Source: Eustoma russellianum (lineage: Eukaryota > Streptophyta > Magnoliopsida > Gentianales > Gentianaceae). From it: a stretch of 64,000 nucleotides of DNA. The notes beneath the pieces are model-generated. The model had not been told where the DNA came from. It ran no database searches and saw only the letters and a list, made by a program, of their open reading frames with translations. Numbering within the stretch: the first letter of the stretch is position 1; every line of letters begins with the position of its first letter. This document shows positions 1 to 10,982 of this stretch, one piece after another. The translations under genes and the position numbers were made by a program. Location of the stretch: assembly GCA_036186865.1 (NCBI GenBank), contig AP025062.1, forward strand, positions 6,101,059 to 6,165,058. The letters run 5' to 3'.

Positions 1-456
1 AGCCTCACAACTTCCCTGTGTGCCACGTGTCGGGCGGTCCAAAGGGGGGGTGAGAGGGAGGAGGGTTAGAGGATCTCGATCCAGAAAGAAATGGTTTAGC
101 AAGATATCAACGGTAAAAGTTCATCCGGAATTTTGTTTTATTGTTTTATGTTTTTTTATATTAGACGTTTTCGTTTAATCACCGGTATACTGAGAAATTC
201 AGCCTAATTAATATTTCAAATAGAAAAAATTCATACAAAATGGAGAAAAAGTTTTGTTTTTTTCGAAAACGCCTTACTAGTGTTTTTAATTAGGGGAAAT
301 ACTTTAGAAGGGCACCGAATTTTTTTTTCTAATAATTGGTACAAAATAAAAAGAATGTTAGCGTAACATAATTTTGATCAAGGGTGTAAAGAACAATTAC
401 AGCTCTTATAGATGTTCACCTCCGAATCTATCAATCGCTATATATGCAACACGATA
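1..456. other. AT-rich intergenic DNA with a possible MITE end
   Basis: No coding sequence is visible. The first 85 bases are GC-rich and end in a gaggatctcgatcc-like motif. This resembles the right end of the Mutator-like MITE at 28151-28333, so a cut-off relative of that family may sit at the window edge. The rest is AT-rich and unremarkable. Confidence 0.35.
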
Positions 457-890
457 TGTTGAAACTTGAGTTTACATGACGTGGAGATTATATCTACTCA
501 AAACCTTAAATCAATGGCTGCTTAGACCTCATTCTCATATAACTCATATATTTTTCTCAAAGTGAACGATGTGTGACTATATTCTCAATACATGGCCTCA
601 CGTAGCAATATGACTTGACATACACGCGCATCTCATAACCCACCGTCAATCACAAACCATACATAAACATCTGGACTTGGATGAGGAGAGATAATAAATG
701 GCCAACAATGGGTAAGACAAGATGTGAGTTTACATCTTACACATGCTCTGGTACCATGTTGAAACTTGAGTTTATATGAGGTGAGACTTATATTCACTCA
801 AAACTTTAAGACAATAGGTGTTGGTATCTCATTCTCTCATAACTCATATAATTTTTTTAAAGTGAACTATATAGGACTATATTCTCAATA
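457..890 (-). mobile_element. TRIM (short non-autonomous LTR retrotransposon), copy 1
   Basis: Two direct repeats of about 133 bp (457-589 and 757-890) flank about 168 bp of non-coding DNA. Each repeat starts tgttgaaacttgag and ends ttctcaata. The sequence gctctggtacca lies just inside the right repeat; on the minus strand it reads as a near match to the initiator-Met tRNA primer site, so the element points left. The same family is found in the introns of GST-A (15490-16007) and GST-B (29014-29712). No protein is encoded. The flanks show no convincing target duplication. Confidence 0.75.
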
Positions 891-1849
891 AGATACGAAT
901 ATACATATGTGTTTTTAGGGATTTGGATCAGAACTCATAAAACATACAAGCAAAACATGGGTTGGGTTCAGTTGAACTTGCTGATTGACACTCCAACTTG
1001 TCTAAGTTCTAACATGCAAAACAAAGTAATTAATTAATAAATTTATCAAACCTACGCATGACCCTCTAATATTCATCCAAACATAACATATTCATCCAAA
1101 CATAACCTATTCATCCAAACATAACACCAAACCTGGTAAATTCATATTTGAGTTAAAAAAAATATGAATTCATCAAATAAACAGATCAGATTTGAGTTGG
1201 CATCTTTAAATCCGTTAACTTGCCAACACGAACATAACCCAGTTGCCATGTCTACGGATATAGAAGGTCACTATTTTCCATCTGGTATTTGTTTGTAATA
1301 TTATTACATGGCCATTCTATGTTTATACAATTGCAACTTTTGTTTTCCATTTGGGCATGGAAATATAGGTGGATTAAAATGTATCAGACCCTGTCTTTTA
1401 CACTCTTGCTCATAATGAATGGCAAGACTGCAGGGATAATCCTTTTTTTTTTAATAAGTAACAAGGTTTGAGTGTTCTAAATGTTTCTGACATCATGACA
1501 ACATGATTAATTATATTGCATTCTTACTTCTTATTTCTTAATTAACAACAAGTTCGTTCACGCAGGTCGAGCTGATATTTCTAGCAAGAATCTGACATGG
1601 CAATCATAAATCTTAAGTCTTTTATAATTATAAAATTTATTACCAAAAAATATAATTATAAAATTAAAACTTATAATACAGAATAATGGGCCAAAACTTT
1701 GTATTGCAAGACATGCCTTCTAGAAGTGTACTCTCGAAGAGCATGCGGTCCAAATGGACTGCGCTGGCTATTGGACCCAATAGGCGAAGTGGACTAGTCT
1801 CCTGGAACATTGAGCCTGTTTTTGTTTCCATTTTCAATGGAATCAAAGA
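891..1849. other. Intergenic DNA with a short tandem repeat
   Basis: No gene is supported. A unit close to attcatccaaacataac is repeated three times at about 1071-1122. The rest is AT-rich with no visible ends of mobile elements. Confidence 0.5.
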
Positions 1850-2096
1850 CACACTCTTCTTTAAATTTGAAATATGATCGAATACAACAAAATGACATAT
1901 TAAATTAGATGTACTTCTTATATTGTGAATTAGCAGTTGATTGATTGAGATTGACGCAATTTTCATTATGGCTCATTGGGAAACAACCTCTGTGTGTTTC
2001 TAATACATGAGTATGGTTACGTACATCCGACCCTCCCATATGTCACCATAGGTAGGAGCCTCTAAGTCGATGAAATAATGTTGTTGTTGTTGTTGT
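1850..2096 (+). mobile_element. SINE family A, copy 1
   Basis: This is the reference copy of a roughly 250-bp repeat found nine times in the window. It opens near gtcaaagacacactctt, passes through a ttgacgcaattttcattatg block and a gtatggttacgtacatccgacc block, and ends in a (ttg)n tail. Short length, no ORF and a TTG tail are typical of plant SINEs. The 3' block resembles the 3' domain shared by many angiosperm SINEs (an inference from memory of those families). Confidence 0.7.
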
Positions 2097-2139
2097 GGAA
2101 CATTGAGCCTATCTATGTGTTTTTTTGGCAGCCGAGGCA

Positions 2140-2331
2140 AAATAGAGTCAATCAATTTTCTTAAGAAAATGTTCGAATATGATGATACAATTTTCATTAT
2201 TAGTCATCGAAAAATAACCTTTGTGTTTTTTTAACACATGGGTATGGTTGCACATCCAACTCCGTATACCTTGCCAATTGTCATAGGCGAGAGCCTCTAA
2301 GTCAATGAGGGTAATGTTATTGTTGTTGTAT
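2140..2331 (+). mobile_element. SINE family A, copy 2 (degenerate)
   Basis: A second, more decayed copy follows copy 1 head to tail. It keeps the ttttcattat, gtatggttgcacatcc and gagcctctaagtcaatg blocks and a gttattgttgttgt tail. The phrase tggaacattgagcct occurs both before copy 1 (about 1802) and before copy 2 (about 2096), so the pair may come from a local duplication. Confidence 0.6.
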
Positions 2332-2370
2332 TCGATACAAATATAATTTTAGATAAAAAAAACTTGTAAT

Positions 2371-2629
2371 TGTTATGGATATACTGGAATATCAAGGATA
2401 AACATGATGTTGATATACATTGTAGAGATAGACATTATAGCATATGTGGATATCCAAAGTATTACGTATCTATTTTGTATATCAGATTAGATGTAGATAT
2501 TCAAATGGGTTTGTCCAAGTTTATCTTCACTGCATTGAGTCCTATAAATAGGACCACATATCATATATGAAAGACACAATTTTGAGATACAAATTTCTCT
2601 CGTTTCTCTTTTTGCTTGAGTTTATAACA
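2371..2629 (+). repeat. 5' LTR of the Copia element at 2371-8649
   Basis: The LTR begins TG and ends CA. A TATA-like ctataaata at 2542-2550 is a likely promoter for the element's RNA. It is followed directly by the probable primer-binding region at 2630-2645. Confidence 0.9.
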
Positions 2630-3089
2630 CGTTATCAGCACGAGCCAATCCCCTGTGCAACAAGGCGCAAAGTCGACCATCGACTCGACTAAGCTTTAGG
2701 TTGACATCAAGTTCAATTTCGGTAAGATCCTCTGTGTACCTATTTAACATGTTTCATTTCTATCGTATACATATATGAACAAATTAGCCTTGTCAACTGA
2801 AGACGGGTTGTCTCCAAAACTGTGCTTCTTCTTGCAAAACCCCACATGGGCCATAATAAATTTCGGAACTTATTATGGGCTTATCTTATGAAAGTTAACA
2901 TAAGCCTTGTCAACTGAAGGACTTTTTCCTTTTTTCCCTTTTTCTTGTTTTTTTATTATTATTCAAAAAAATTCGAAACTTTAAATGGAAACTTAGGTAA
3001 TATCATTACCGTTATTTACGTACAAATATTTGATATACCTGAAGTATATGAATGTCACTATTTATATTTTACAAACTTTGAAGTATGAA

Positions 3090-3370
3090 TAATTATCATG
3101 ACTGAAGCGTGACATGACTAAATAAGCGACATGCCTGAAGCATGAATAGTTGTTATGGCCGAAGCATAAGTCGTTGTTATAAGTAATCGCCATGCCTGAA
3201 GCATTACATGACTAAATAGTCATCATGCCGGAAGCATAGTTACCATGCCTGAAGCATAAATTATTAACATGCCTGAAGCATTAATTGTTATCATGCCCGA
3301 AGCATGAATCGTTTTATCATTCATCATACCCGAAACATGAATCATTATCATTCCCGGAGCATGAATCGTT
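3090..3370 (+). repeat. Imperfect tandem repeat of a catgcctgaagcat core
   Basis: About ten variants of the phrase atgcctgaagcatgaat occur at irregular 25-35 bp spacing inside the Copia element, mixed with tcgttatcat-like spacers. There is no open reading frame. The core is partly palindromic. Confidence 0.7.
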
Positions 3371-3579
3371 CTCATGAATAGTGTTTCCTCTTACCAGCAA
3401 AATGTTTTGGCCCTGATTGAATCGTTATGCTTAATGACCATGCCGGGATTTAGGCATTATGTCTAATACTGAAAACTATCCGAGCCAAGTTGGGCACTAA
3501 AGTAAAACGTGTGCTAGTTGGCCTCAGATAAAACGTTGCAACATAAAATAAAAGTCTCTCTCTTTTTTTTTTGACAAAA

Positions 3580-3665
3580 ACTGGCGCTCGCCTGGTGACC
3601 AACGCCTCAGCCAGCCACAGAGAGGTCTCAGGTTCAATCCCGACTTTGTGAAAATTTTGGTGTTT
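3580..3665 (+). mobile_element. tRNA-like fragment, possible SINE head
   Basis: The stretch has a gcgctcgcctggtgacc segment resembling a pol III A box. About 45 bp later ggttcaatcccg matches a B box (GGTTCRANNCC). It lacks a cloverleaf that I could fold by eye, so a SINE head or decayed tRNA-derived sequence is more likely than a tRNA gene. Confidence 0.35.
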
Positions 3666-3769
3666 TTTCTGGAAATTGTTTGTGGAAATAATATAAATAT
3701 AAATGGCTTTCTACCTCGAAAAAGCATTGAAATGACTTTTCACTCTTCGCCGGGGAATTGAAATGAATA

Positions 3770-5290
3770 ATTTGTTTGGTGAAACTTTTGTACTGTTATC
3801 GTCTTCTTTAAAGCCTGTGCTGTGGAAGGTACCTTCACGTAGCACTAAGGTGACATAGGAAATGGGCTGCTTGTAGTGTCCTTTTTAAGGTTAATGAAGA
3901 GGAAATGACTGACCATGTGATCATACTTTTTTTGAGATGGAGTGGTTTCTGAACTTCAGTCTGTAATTTTGTGAATAACTAGCTTTCCTAATATGTAGCA
4001 CCGGATCTGATGGTTGGGCATGAGGCCATCAGGTTGAATTTTCTTAGCATGAAATTGTTAATGAACATGTTTACTGCTCTTTGTTGGTTGCTAGTTTTGA
4101 CTATATGTTATTTGGCATCACCTTTGCAAATATGTGGTTATGTGAGTACTATGTACAAATTTATTTTTGGACAATGNNNNNNNNNNTTTCTGGAAGATTA
4201 TATGTTCTGAAATCAGTAAGTGAACATGAAATGAATGCCTAGTCCATGGAAAGAAATATCACATGATTAGTTAATTACATAGATTCTGCTTATGAATACA
4301 TATATTATTTTTGTAGTTCTGGAAATGCTGAGTGTTTTTACTCTTGATAAAAGTAGAGCCTTAGTGTAATGGAAGACATATGAATCAATGGTTTTAGTTG
4401 TAGTGCAGAATGTAAGTATATGATAATGTCAGGTGCAGGGAGACCTTGAAAAAGCAGAATCTGATAATGTATCCAAAATTTGATTGTTCATATGATGGCG
4501 GTGTTTTTCAGTCAGACAACTGGAAAACGTCTGGCTGTAACTATTATTGGGACATTTTTGTGTTTAAAAAGAAACTGTGAATTTGAAATCATTGGCAAAA
4601 TCAGTATCTGGCTGTGGGATTGCTTGAGGTGTATTCATGTTTTTGTAGGGGCTGGTGCATGGCTGTTTGAGATATGTCTGATCATTTCTTTCATTGTTTC
4701 TGTTGTTTATATTCTTTGACATTGCTGAGGCGCCTATTAATGGGATGCTCTTGCCAGTGAAAAGCCTAGTCGACATTATTTGATGTTGGAGATGTGTTTA
4801 AAGGATCAATGGTTGTGAAGGTCTTTATTGTTTAAAATTAGGCAGTCATGCATTCATCTTCCAAATTTAGAGCTCTATAAGTGCAGCATATTGCTTACTA
4901 GCAGAAGTTTTTTTTTTTTTCACAAAACGCATAGTTCCGGTGGCCTTAGTCACCAAAGCAGCTGCAGTTTCAGCAGATATGCAAGCTCATAAACCAACAG
5001 TAGGCTATTCTATAACTCTAGCAATTTGTAGCTTGCATAACAGATAGAGGAGTCCCAATTGAAGCAAAAGTTAGAGAGCTCCTGACCATTTACATTTCGA
5101 AAAAGAGCTGGAATACATTGTTTGCAACGCTAATAGCTTCAGTTCTCATATAGTTGTTGCTCTTAACCAGGCTTCTTGTGATGCCTGCAAAATTCTTAGT
5201 GTCCAGAGCATATCATGGGGCTTCAAGGCCTCTAATGATCTTAATTTTGCGTGTCGGTGCAATATCCCTCCTGGCACTTTGTCCCTTTGG
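3770..5290. other. Non-retroviral-looking insert inside the Copia element, with a 10-N gap
   Basis: No Copia gag motif or long ORF is visible here, although gag would be expected at this place. The sequence looks like intron or untranslated host DNA: T-rich stretches, scattered short open segments and putative gt/ag boundaries. Ten Ns at 4177-4186 mark an assembly gap. It could be a captured host gene fragment or an older nested insertion; the sequence does not decide between them. Confidence 0.4.
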
Positions 5291-5889
5291 TTTGATTCTC
5301 ATACTTTACATTGATTAATATATTATTTCCACAAACAATTGATTAATATATTCTTAAAGTGGTAACTTTACATTGATTAATATATGAATAGTGTTTTCTG
5401 AAGAAACACCATTGACTATTTCTGAGTTGATGTTCCAAAATTAATTTTGATATTAACATATCATCCGAAGTGAATGATATAGGCATACATCTAGTTGAAA
5501 GTAGAAAGACACACACAACATTGAATGAGGGCTCCAGAAGAGTTCTAATTGGTAAAAACAAATGTTAGTACCAATTCGAGTACTACGACATCGATTGAGG
5601 GCTCTAGAAGAGCAACCATTTTATCAACGGGTGATACACATATACTGGTTAATATGGCATCATTTCCTACCAAGTCGAAAGAAAACTATTGAGTTTAAAA
5701 GATATACACCTTAATGGCGTTCATATTGAACCATGAATGAGGGGAATATGAAATTTTTATAAACAATGATTCAAGCCAGAAGCTTGTTAAAGAAAAACTC
5801 CCAATTTTCTCATCTGGATTGTATTATGCGACTATACATCCATTCGAATGTGATATTGTGATGAACCAGAAGTTCGATAATAAATGTTA

Positions 5890-8125
5890 TTTATGACATA
5901 ATCGACTTGGTCACCCAGATAGAATAATGATACGTACAATTGTACAACACTCACATGTGTACTCTTTAAAGAACCAGAAGATTCTAGAAACTATTTCATG
6001 AACGAAAAGATTACATTATTTTGTGTGTTGCTTGTTCATGAGAGTTTGATTTCGAAAAGACTATTAGCTTTTGCCAAGCTTCTTGCTCAGATTATATGAT
6101 TATCTGATTAAATTTATTAAGTATTGATAATACATGTGAATTTATATCCCAAGCTTTCAATGATTATTGTATGTCTTGAGATTGGCGTTGAGCATTCAGT
6201 TGCAAGTGTGCACACTTAAAATGGCCCAGCAATGTCATTTATTAAACGTTTACAACTGATTGCTAGACGTTTGATTTTAAGGACCAATTTACCCACATGA
6301 GCTTGGGGACATGCAACTATACATGCATCAGAATTGATTTGGTGAGTTAGTTTTCCTGCCGTTAGGGGGAGAGAAAATGTCGGTTCCTGAAGAACGGCGT
6401 GAAATTACATGGAACGTTCCTTCACTCACTTTTAACACACGAACAAATCAATGCGAGCAAGAAGTTAAATGATAGCAAAATCCCACGTTTTGGCGATGAA
6501 CACGCCGATTCGACTTGATGTCTCTGAAGGAATGATAATGGTATACCAAAAGCAAGTCTAAAACGTGGACGCCAGTTGGTGCAAAAGATAAAATCCCTCG
6601 AAAGAGAGGGGTACAAATAATACTCCAGAAGAGAATACTCAACAAGAGATTAGATGTTCACAACTTGAAAGCGCTATAGAAATAAGAACTGATCAGTCTA
6701 AAAATCACTAAACAAGTTGCTCCTGAAGAAGCAAGTGAACACAATTTTGAAAAGATCTCTTTAAATTATAAGAGAAAATTGGGATAGACAAATGATCATT
6801 ATTGATCATGTTTTGATTGAAGGATTGCATGTGAAGTTATGAATCAGGATCATGAACCAATGTTAACTGAAAAGTGTCGACACATAAATTATTGGCCAAA
6901 ATTATGCAATCCAAACCCCTGAAGGGAAAGTCGCAAAGCATTTGGACCCGTAGTCCAAAAACCCTTGAAGGGAAAGTCGCATTTTCAAATTATTTGACCT
7001 GCAGTCAAACCCCTGAAGGGATCAAACATATTGGATATAAATGGGTTTTTCACAAAGAACTAGGCTTGACTATGATGAAACATATTCCCCGATAATTGAT
7101 GCCATAACATTATAATATTCAGTCAGCCTAGCAATCACTTAAACCTTGATATGCGGTTAATGAATGAAGTTACCGCTTACTCATATGAATTATAAAACAA
7201 TGATATAAAATCCCAGAAGGATTTAAATTGCCTGCAGCATGTAATCAAAGGATGAAAGAATTATACTCAATCAAATTATAGAAAAGATTGTATAGATCAA
7301 AACAATCTGGCAGGATGTACATGTCGATGATCTAAATCTTGTTGGAACTCCTGAAGAGCTTACTAAAACCTCTAGTTGTATCATAAAAGAGTTTGAGATG
7401 AAAAACTCTGAGAAGATCAAATGTTCTCTCGACCTGCAGATCGATCCTTGAGTAGTCATAGCGTGGTACAATCGAAAGACTCATTTCGACCACAAGAAGA
7501 TAACGAAGAATTATTAGGTCCTGAAGTACCATATTTTAGTGTTGTTGGTGTTTTAAAGTATCTTGCGAAATTTGATACCATACATAACATTTCAGTAAAT
7601 TTGTTGAGAAAGTATAGTTCAACACCAACACGAAGACATTGAAATGATGTCAAACACATTTTTATCTTCACCATGCATGTGTTTATACTACTCAAGGAAG
7701 GTAGCACCACAATTAGTGGGTTATGCTGATGTTAGCTATCTATTTGACTCACATAAGGAAAGACCACAAAATGGATATGTCTTGATGCGGTCATATTATG
7801 GAAATAAGTGAAACAGACAGTAACAACTATCTCTTCATCATCATAAGATTTTGGTGTTGCATGAAGCAAGTTATGAATACATTTGGTTGAGGTCGATGAT
7901 CCAGCATATTGAAGACGCTGGAAATAATGTTTGAGGATAATGGAAGATGTATTGTTCAAGTTGAAAATGGCTACATCCAAGAAGAATGAAGCATATATCA
8001 CCAAAGTTCTTCTACACTTATGACCTCGAGAAGAATGATGATATCAATATCCAGCAAACACAATTAAGCCAGAATTTTGCTGACTTGTTCACGAAAGCAC
8101 TACATTTAAAGAGATGATCTACAAC
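5890..8125 (+). pseudogene. Broken Copia pol (integrase head, reverse transcriptase, RNase H end)
   Basis: Copia polyprotein motifs appear in order but in changing frames with stops. At about 5897 HNRLGHPDR is the GAG-pre-integrase motif; the codon before it is TGA where W is usual. Around 7030-7110 IGYKWVF and LDYDETYSPIIDAIT are reverse-transcriptase motifs. At about 7320 VDDLNLVGTPEEL holds the catalytic YVDD region. Around 8070-8150 NFADLFTKAL and NIGMHRLKDLL are the usual RNase H end next to the 3' LTR. Every domain is interrupted, and no full-length protein can be made. Confidence 0.8.
6918..7025 (+). repeat. Three-fold short repeat around cctgaagggaaagtcgca
   Basis: The phrase cc(c/t)tgaaggg, twice followed by aaagtcgca, occurs three times at about 50-bp spacing, each time next to a tttgacc(t/c)g(c/t)agtc-like block. 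It lies inside the decayed pol gene and probably arose by local duplication. Confidence 0.55.
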
Positions 8126-8196
8126 ATTGGAATGCATCGACTCAAAGATCTCTTGCCAGCATCAGGGGGAGTGTAATTACTACATGCACACTGTAC

Positions 8197-8362
8197 TCTT
8201 TTTCCTTCGTCCAAGTTTTTTATCCCACAGGGTTTTTCTTGGCAAGGTTTTAACGAGGCAGTGTATCACACTTACCGATTATTATGAATATGTACTCTTT
8301 TTCCTTCGACCAAGTTTTTATCCCACTGGGTTTTTCTTGGCAAGGTTTTAACGAGGCATATT
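8197..8362 (+). repeat. Two tandem copies of the Copia pre-polypurine-tract block
   Basis: The block tgtactctttttccttcg, then caagttttt, atcccac, gggtttttcttggcaagg and ttttaacgaggca occurs at about 8197-8268 and again at about 8293-8362. A block of this wording precedes the polypurine tract of many plant Copia elements. Here it is doubled, with about 25 bp between copies. Confidence 0.8.
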
Positions 8363-8390
8363 CTATAAAGTTTGGATATCCAAGGGGGAG

Positions 8391-8649
8391 TGTTATGGAT
8401 ATACTGGAATATCAAGGATAAACATGATGTTGATATACATTGTAGAGATAGACATTATAGCATATGTGGATATCCAAAGTATTACGTATCTATTTTGTAT
8501 ATCAGATTAGATGTAGATATTCAAATGGGTTTGTCCAAGTTTATCTTCACTGCATTGAGTCCTATAAATAGGACCACATATCATATATGAAAGACACAAT
8601 TTTGAGATACAAATTTCTCTTGTTTCTCTTTTTGCTTGAGTTTATAACA
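8391..8649 (+). repeat. 3' LTR of the Copia element at 2371-8649
   Basis: It matches the 5' LTR over 259 bp with one visible change, c to t, near 8621. It is preceded by the polypurine tract at 8382-8390 and followed by the target duplication gtaat. Confidence 0.9.
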
Positions 8650-9119
8650 GTAATTAAGATATTTATGGATAGTTTGCAAGACCTTCAAATATTTGACTAT
8701 AAAAAATGATCAACTCTGGAAAATAATATTCTTGTTTCAGAAAAAGATCTTTTACCCTTCTCCCATGTCATGTCATCTTTAATATACTATTTAAAACTAT
8801 GTCTTACGTCTCAATTTAATAAAACTTTAAAACTCATCGGACAACAACAACAACATTACTCCATTGTCTTATAAGTTTCCGTCTTTAATATTCATCTGAC
8901 GACCTTACTTCACCGCTTGAAAGATGATATAGTGAAATACTAGTTTAAATATCTCCTTCTCTTTTTTGAGGTCAAAGCGATAGCTCTACTTTTATGAGAG
9001 TAGAATCCTTCCCATTCAGTTTCAAGTAAAAAGCACTAAGTTGACGACTTCATGCTCCTACAAATTTCGTAGTGTTCGTATCATTTGCAGTTGTAGTTTA
9101 AACCTTTTATGCTGATGTG
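8650..9119. other. Intergenic DNA with a SINE A fragment
   Basis: AT-rich and without genes. At 8841-8895 a (caa)n tract, then cattactccattgtcttata, matches the 3' end of SINE family A on the minus strand. The body of that copy is missing. Confidence 0.55.
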
Positions 9120-9262
9120 AAAAAGCATAGATTTAAGTTTTGTAAAACTGCATCTCCACTACGTCCAAAACATAAAAAACTTGATCTTCGCGAGCGAAAT
9201 AAACCCTAGCCGCCGCGCCTTGCGGCCTTCGCCGGATACCACCGGTATCAATCGATTCGTTC

Positions 9263-10602
9263 ATGGATCCTGATCCACCCAACCGGAGTGAAGAGGAGAT
9301 GGACCTATTGCAACATAGTGTGAAGAAATTCAAGCGGAGAGCTGATGGGGAACCTGGCTCTCCCCGGGATGCAGACGCAGCTGATTCCGAAGGGTGGGCT
9401 GGTTTGTTTAAGCAACGGAACCTTTATCTGACCTCTATACTGGCAGCGATGATGAAGACAGCACACTAGATGAGTTTCTTGAGAGCTACGACGATGCTAT
9501 GGCGGTGGGCAGTGACGGGATTGACACAGACGGCAGGGAAATTGAGATCTCCATGGATGAACTGCAAAAGCTTTGGAGACCATGGAGAAGGGCTCTTATC
9601 ATAAAAGTTCTCGGTAAGCATATTTCATTTCGCATATTAGAAAGACGATTGAATGATCTTTGGGGGCTAGGTACTGGGCTTGATATTGTAGACCTTTCTG
9701 GGGGTTTTTATGTAGTCCGATTTCGATCAAAAATCCAGTACCTTCATGCTTTAGACGGTGGACCATGGATGGTCCAAGACCATTACATAACGGTAGCTAA
9801 ATGGCGGCCTTTTTTCTCGACGAGTACGGAAGTAGTGACTTCCACATTAGCGTGGATTCTTATCCCAGACCTTCCCTTGGAATTGTTTGATGATGGTGCG
9901 TTATTGAGAATGGGCAATTTACTTGGCAAAGCGGTGAAGGTTGATCATACCACCACTAGAGTCGGACGGGGGCAGGGTAGGGGAAAATATGCCCGTGTTT
10001 ATGTTGAGATCAATCTACAAAAACCTTTGGGCTCACGGATTAAAGTCAATGGCAAGGTGTTCAAAGTGGAGTATGAGGGCTTATCGCAGATTTGCTTCAA
10101 TTGCGGGATCTACGGCCACGCGACGGAGGAATGTGGAGATGGAAAGACCAAAACCAAAGAGAACAACAATGAAGCACAGAAGGCGGAGTTGGCTTCCGAG
10201 GCCCCTTATGGTTCGTGGATTATCGCATCCAATATGAGACGCCAAAGGGTCCAACCCACCCCTGAAACTGGCAGACATATTGCGGCTGAGGGAATGGCTG
10301 GCAGCGGTAAGAGTAAGATGAACGTTGGCAGAGGAAATGATGGATCTAGATTTGTTATCCTGGATGAGTTGGATGAGAAGCAATCAGAGGATGATATTTC
10401 AGACGAGTTGGCACAACACTTTGGGAACTTAGATGATGGTGGACCTCCTGTGCGATTCCGGGCAGCGAACAAGAAAACCACCAAGCGTACGACTTCAAAG
10501 AAGGCCACCGGCAAGCAAAATAATGGGGATGTCCAGGGGTGCGATGGACAGGGGTCTCACCCTACTGGGATGGCCACACTGGCGGACCACATTTTTGAGT
10601 AG
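9263..10602 (+). pseudogene. LINE-1 ORF1, DUF4283/zinc-knuckle RNA-binding protein (frameshifted)
   Basis: The start at 9263 gives MDPDPPNRSEEEMDLLQHSV, which aligns with the start of ORF1 in the second LINE. After about residue 52 the frame changes near 9415; the downstream frame reads DLYTGSDDEDSTLDEF and runs to the stop at 10600-10602. A DUF4283-like domain follows (MDELQKLWRPWRRALIIKVL to GKYARVYVEI), then a CCHC knuckle CFNCGIYGHATEEC at about 10093-10134. The C-terminal part is basic and low in complexity. In L1 elements ORF1p packages the element RNA; the single frameshift would prevent this here. Confidence 0.85.
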
Positions 10603-10982
10603 GGAACAAATAACCTAATCACTAGAGGAGGCTCGTCAAGGGGGAGGGGCAATTCATCTCGTCTGAGGGGACGGGGGGTAGCTCAAGATCTCTTAGGTAT
10701 ATTTCTAATATCTCTCCCTACCAGCAAAAGGAAGGGTTGAATATAAATACCTCAGTGGATTTGTGGCCGGAACTGGGAACCGTTGTTGGTAAAGGTAAGA
10801 GCATAGGAGAGGCAACTAAACGACAGCCCCTGGCCTAGGGGGTCCTCGGGGGCTGAGCGTTGTCTTGAGGCATTAACCATGGCAGAAAAGATGACGGGCT
10901 CCAACCTTATTCATGGCGGAGAAGTTATGGACTCAATAGGAGAAGAACCTGAGGCATAGGGGATGGATTTAGTTCCTGCCGT

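Larger units (their letters stand above)
2371..8649 (+). mobile_element. Copia-type LTR element, near-identical LTRs around a degenerate interior
   Basis: Two 259-bp LTRs (2371-2629, 8391-8649) start tgttatggat and end tttataaca. They differ at one site that I can see (about 2601 versus 8621). The 5-bp target duplication gtaat lies at 2366-2370 and 8650-8654. A purine tract aagggggag (8382-8390) precedes the 3' LTR, and cgttatcagcacgag after the 5' LTR is the probable primer site. The interior carries only broken Copia pol remains in its right half and unrelated-looking DNA in its left half. The element therefore looks young by its LTRs yet unable to encode its own proteins, as expected for a copy mobilised in trans. 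Confidence 0.9.

Noticed and set aside
457..890. Cassandra-type TRIM with a 5S rRNA promoter
   Set aside because: No 5S-like internal control region could be found in the LTRs.
2370..2570. Identical short ORFs at 2370-2570 and 8372-8590 as a duplicated gene
   Set aside because: Both are LTR sequence; the identity is that of the two LTRs.
3580..3665. Functional tRNA gene
   Set aside because: A and B boxes are suggested, but no full cloverleaf or terminator could be seen.
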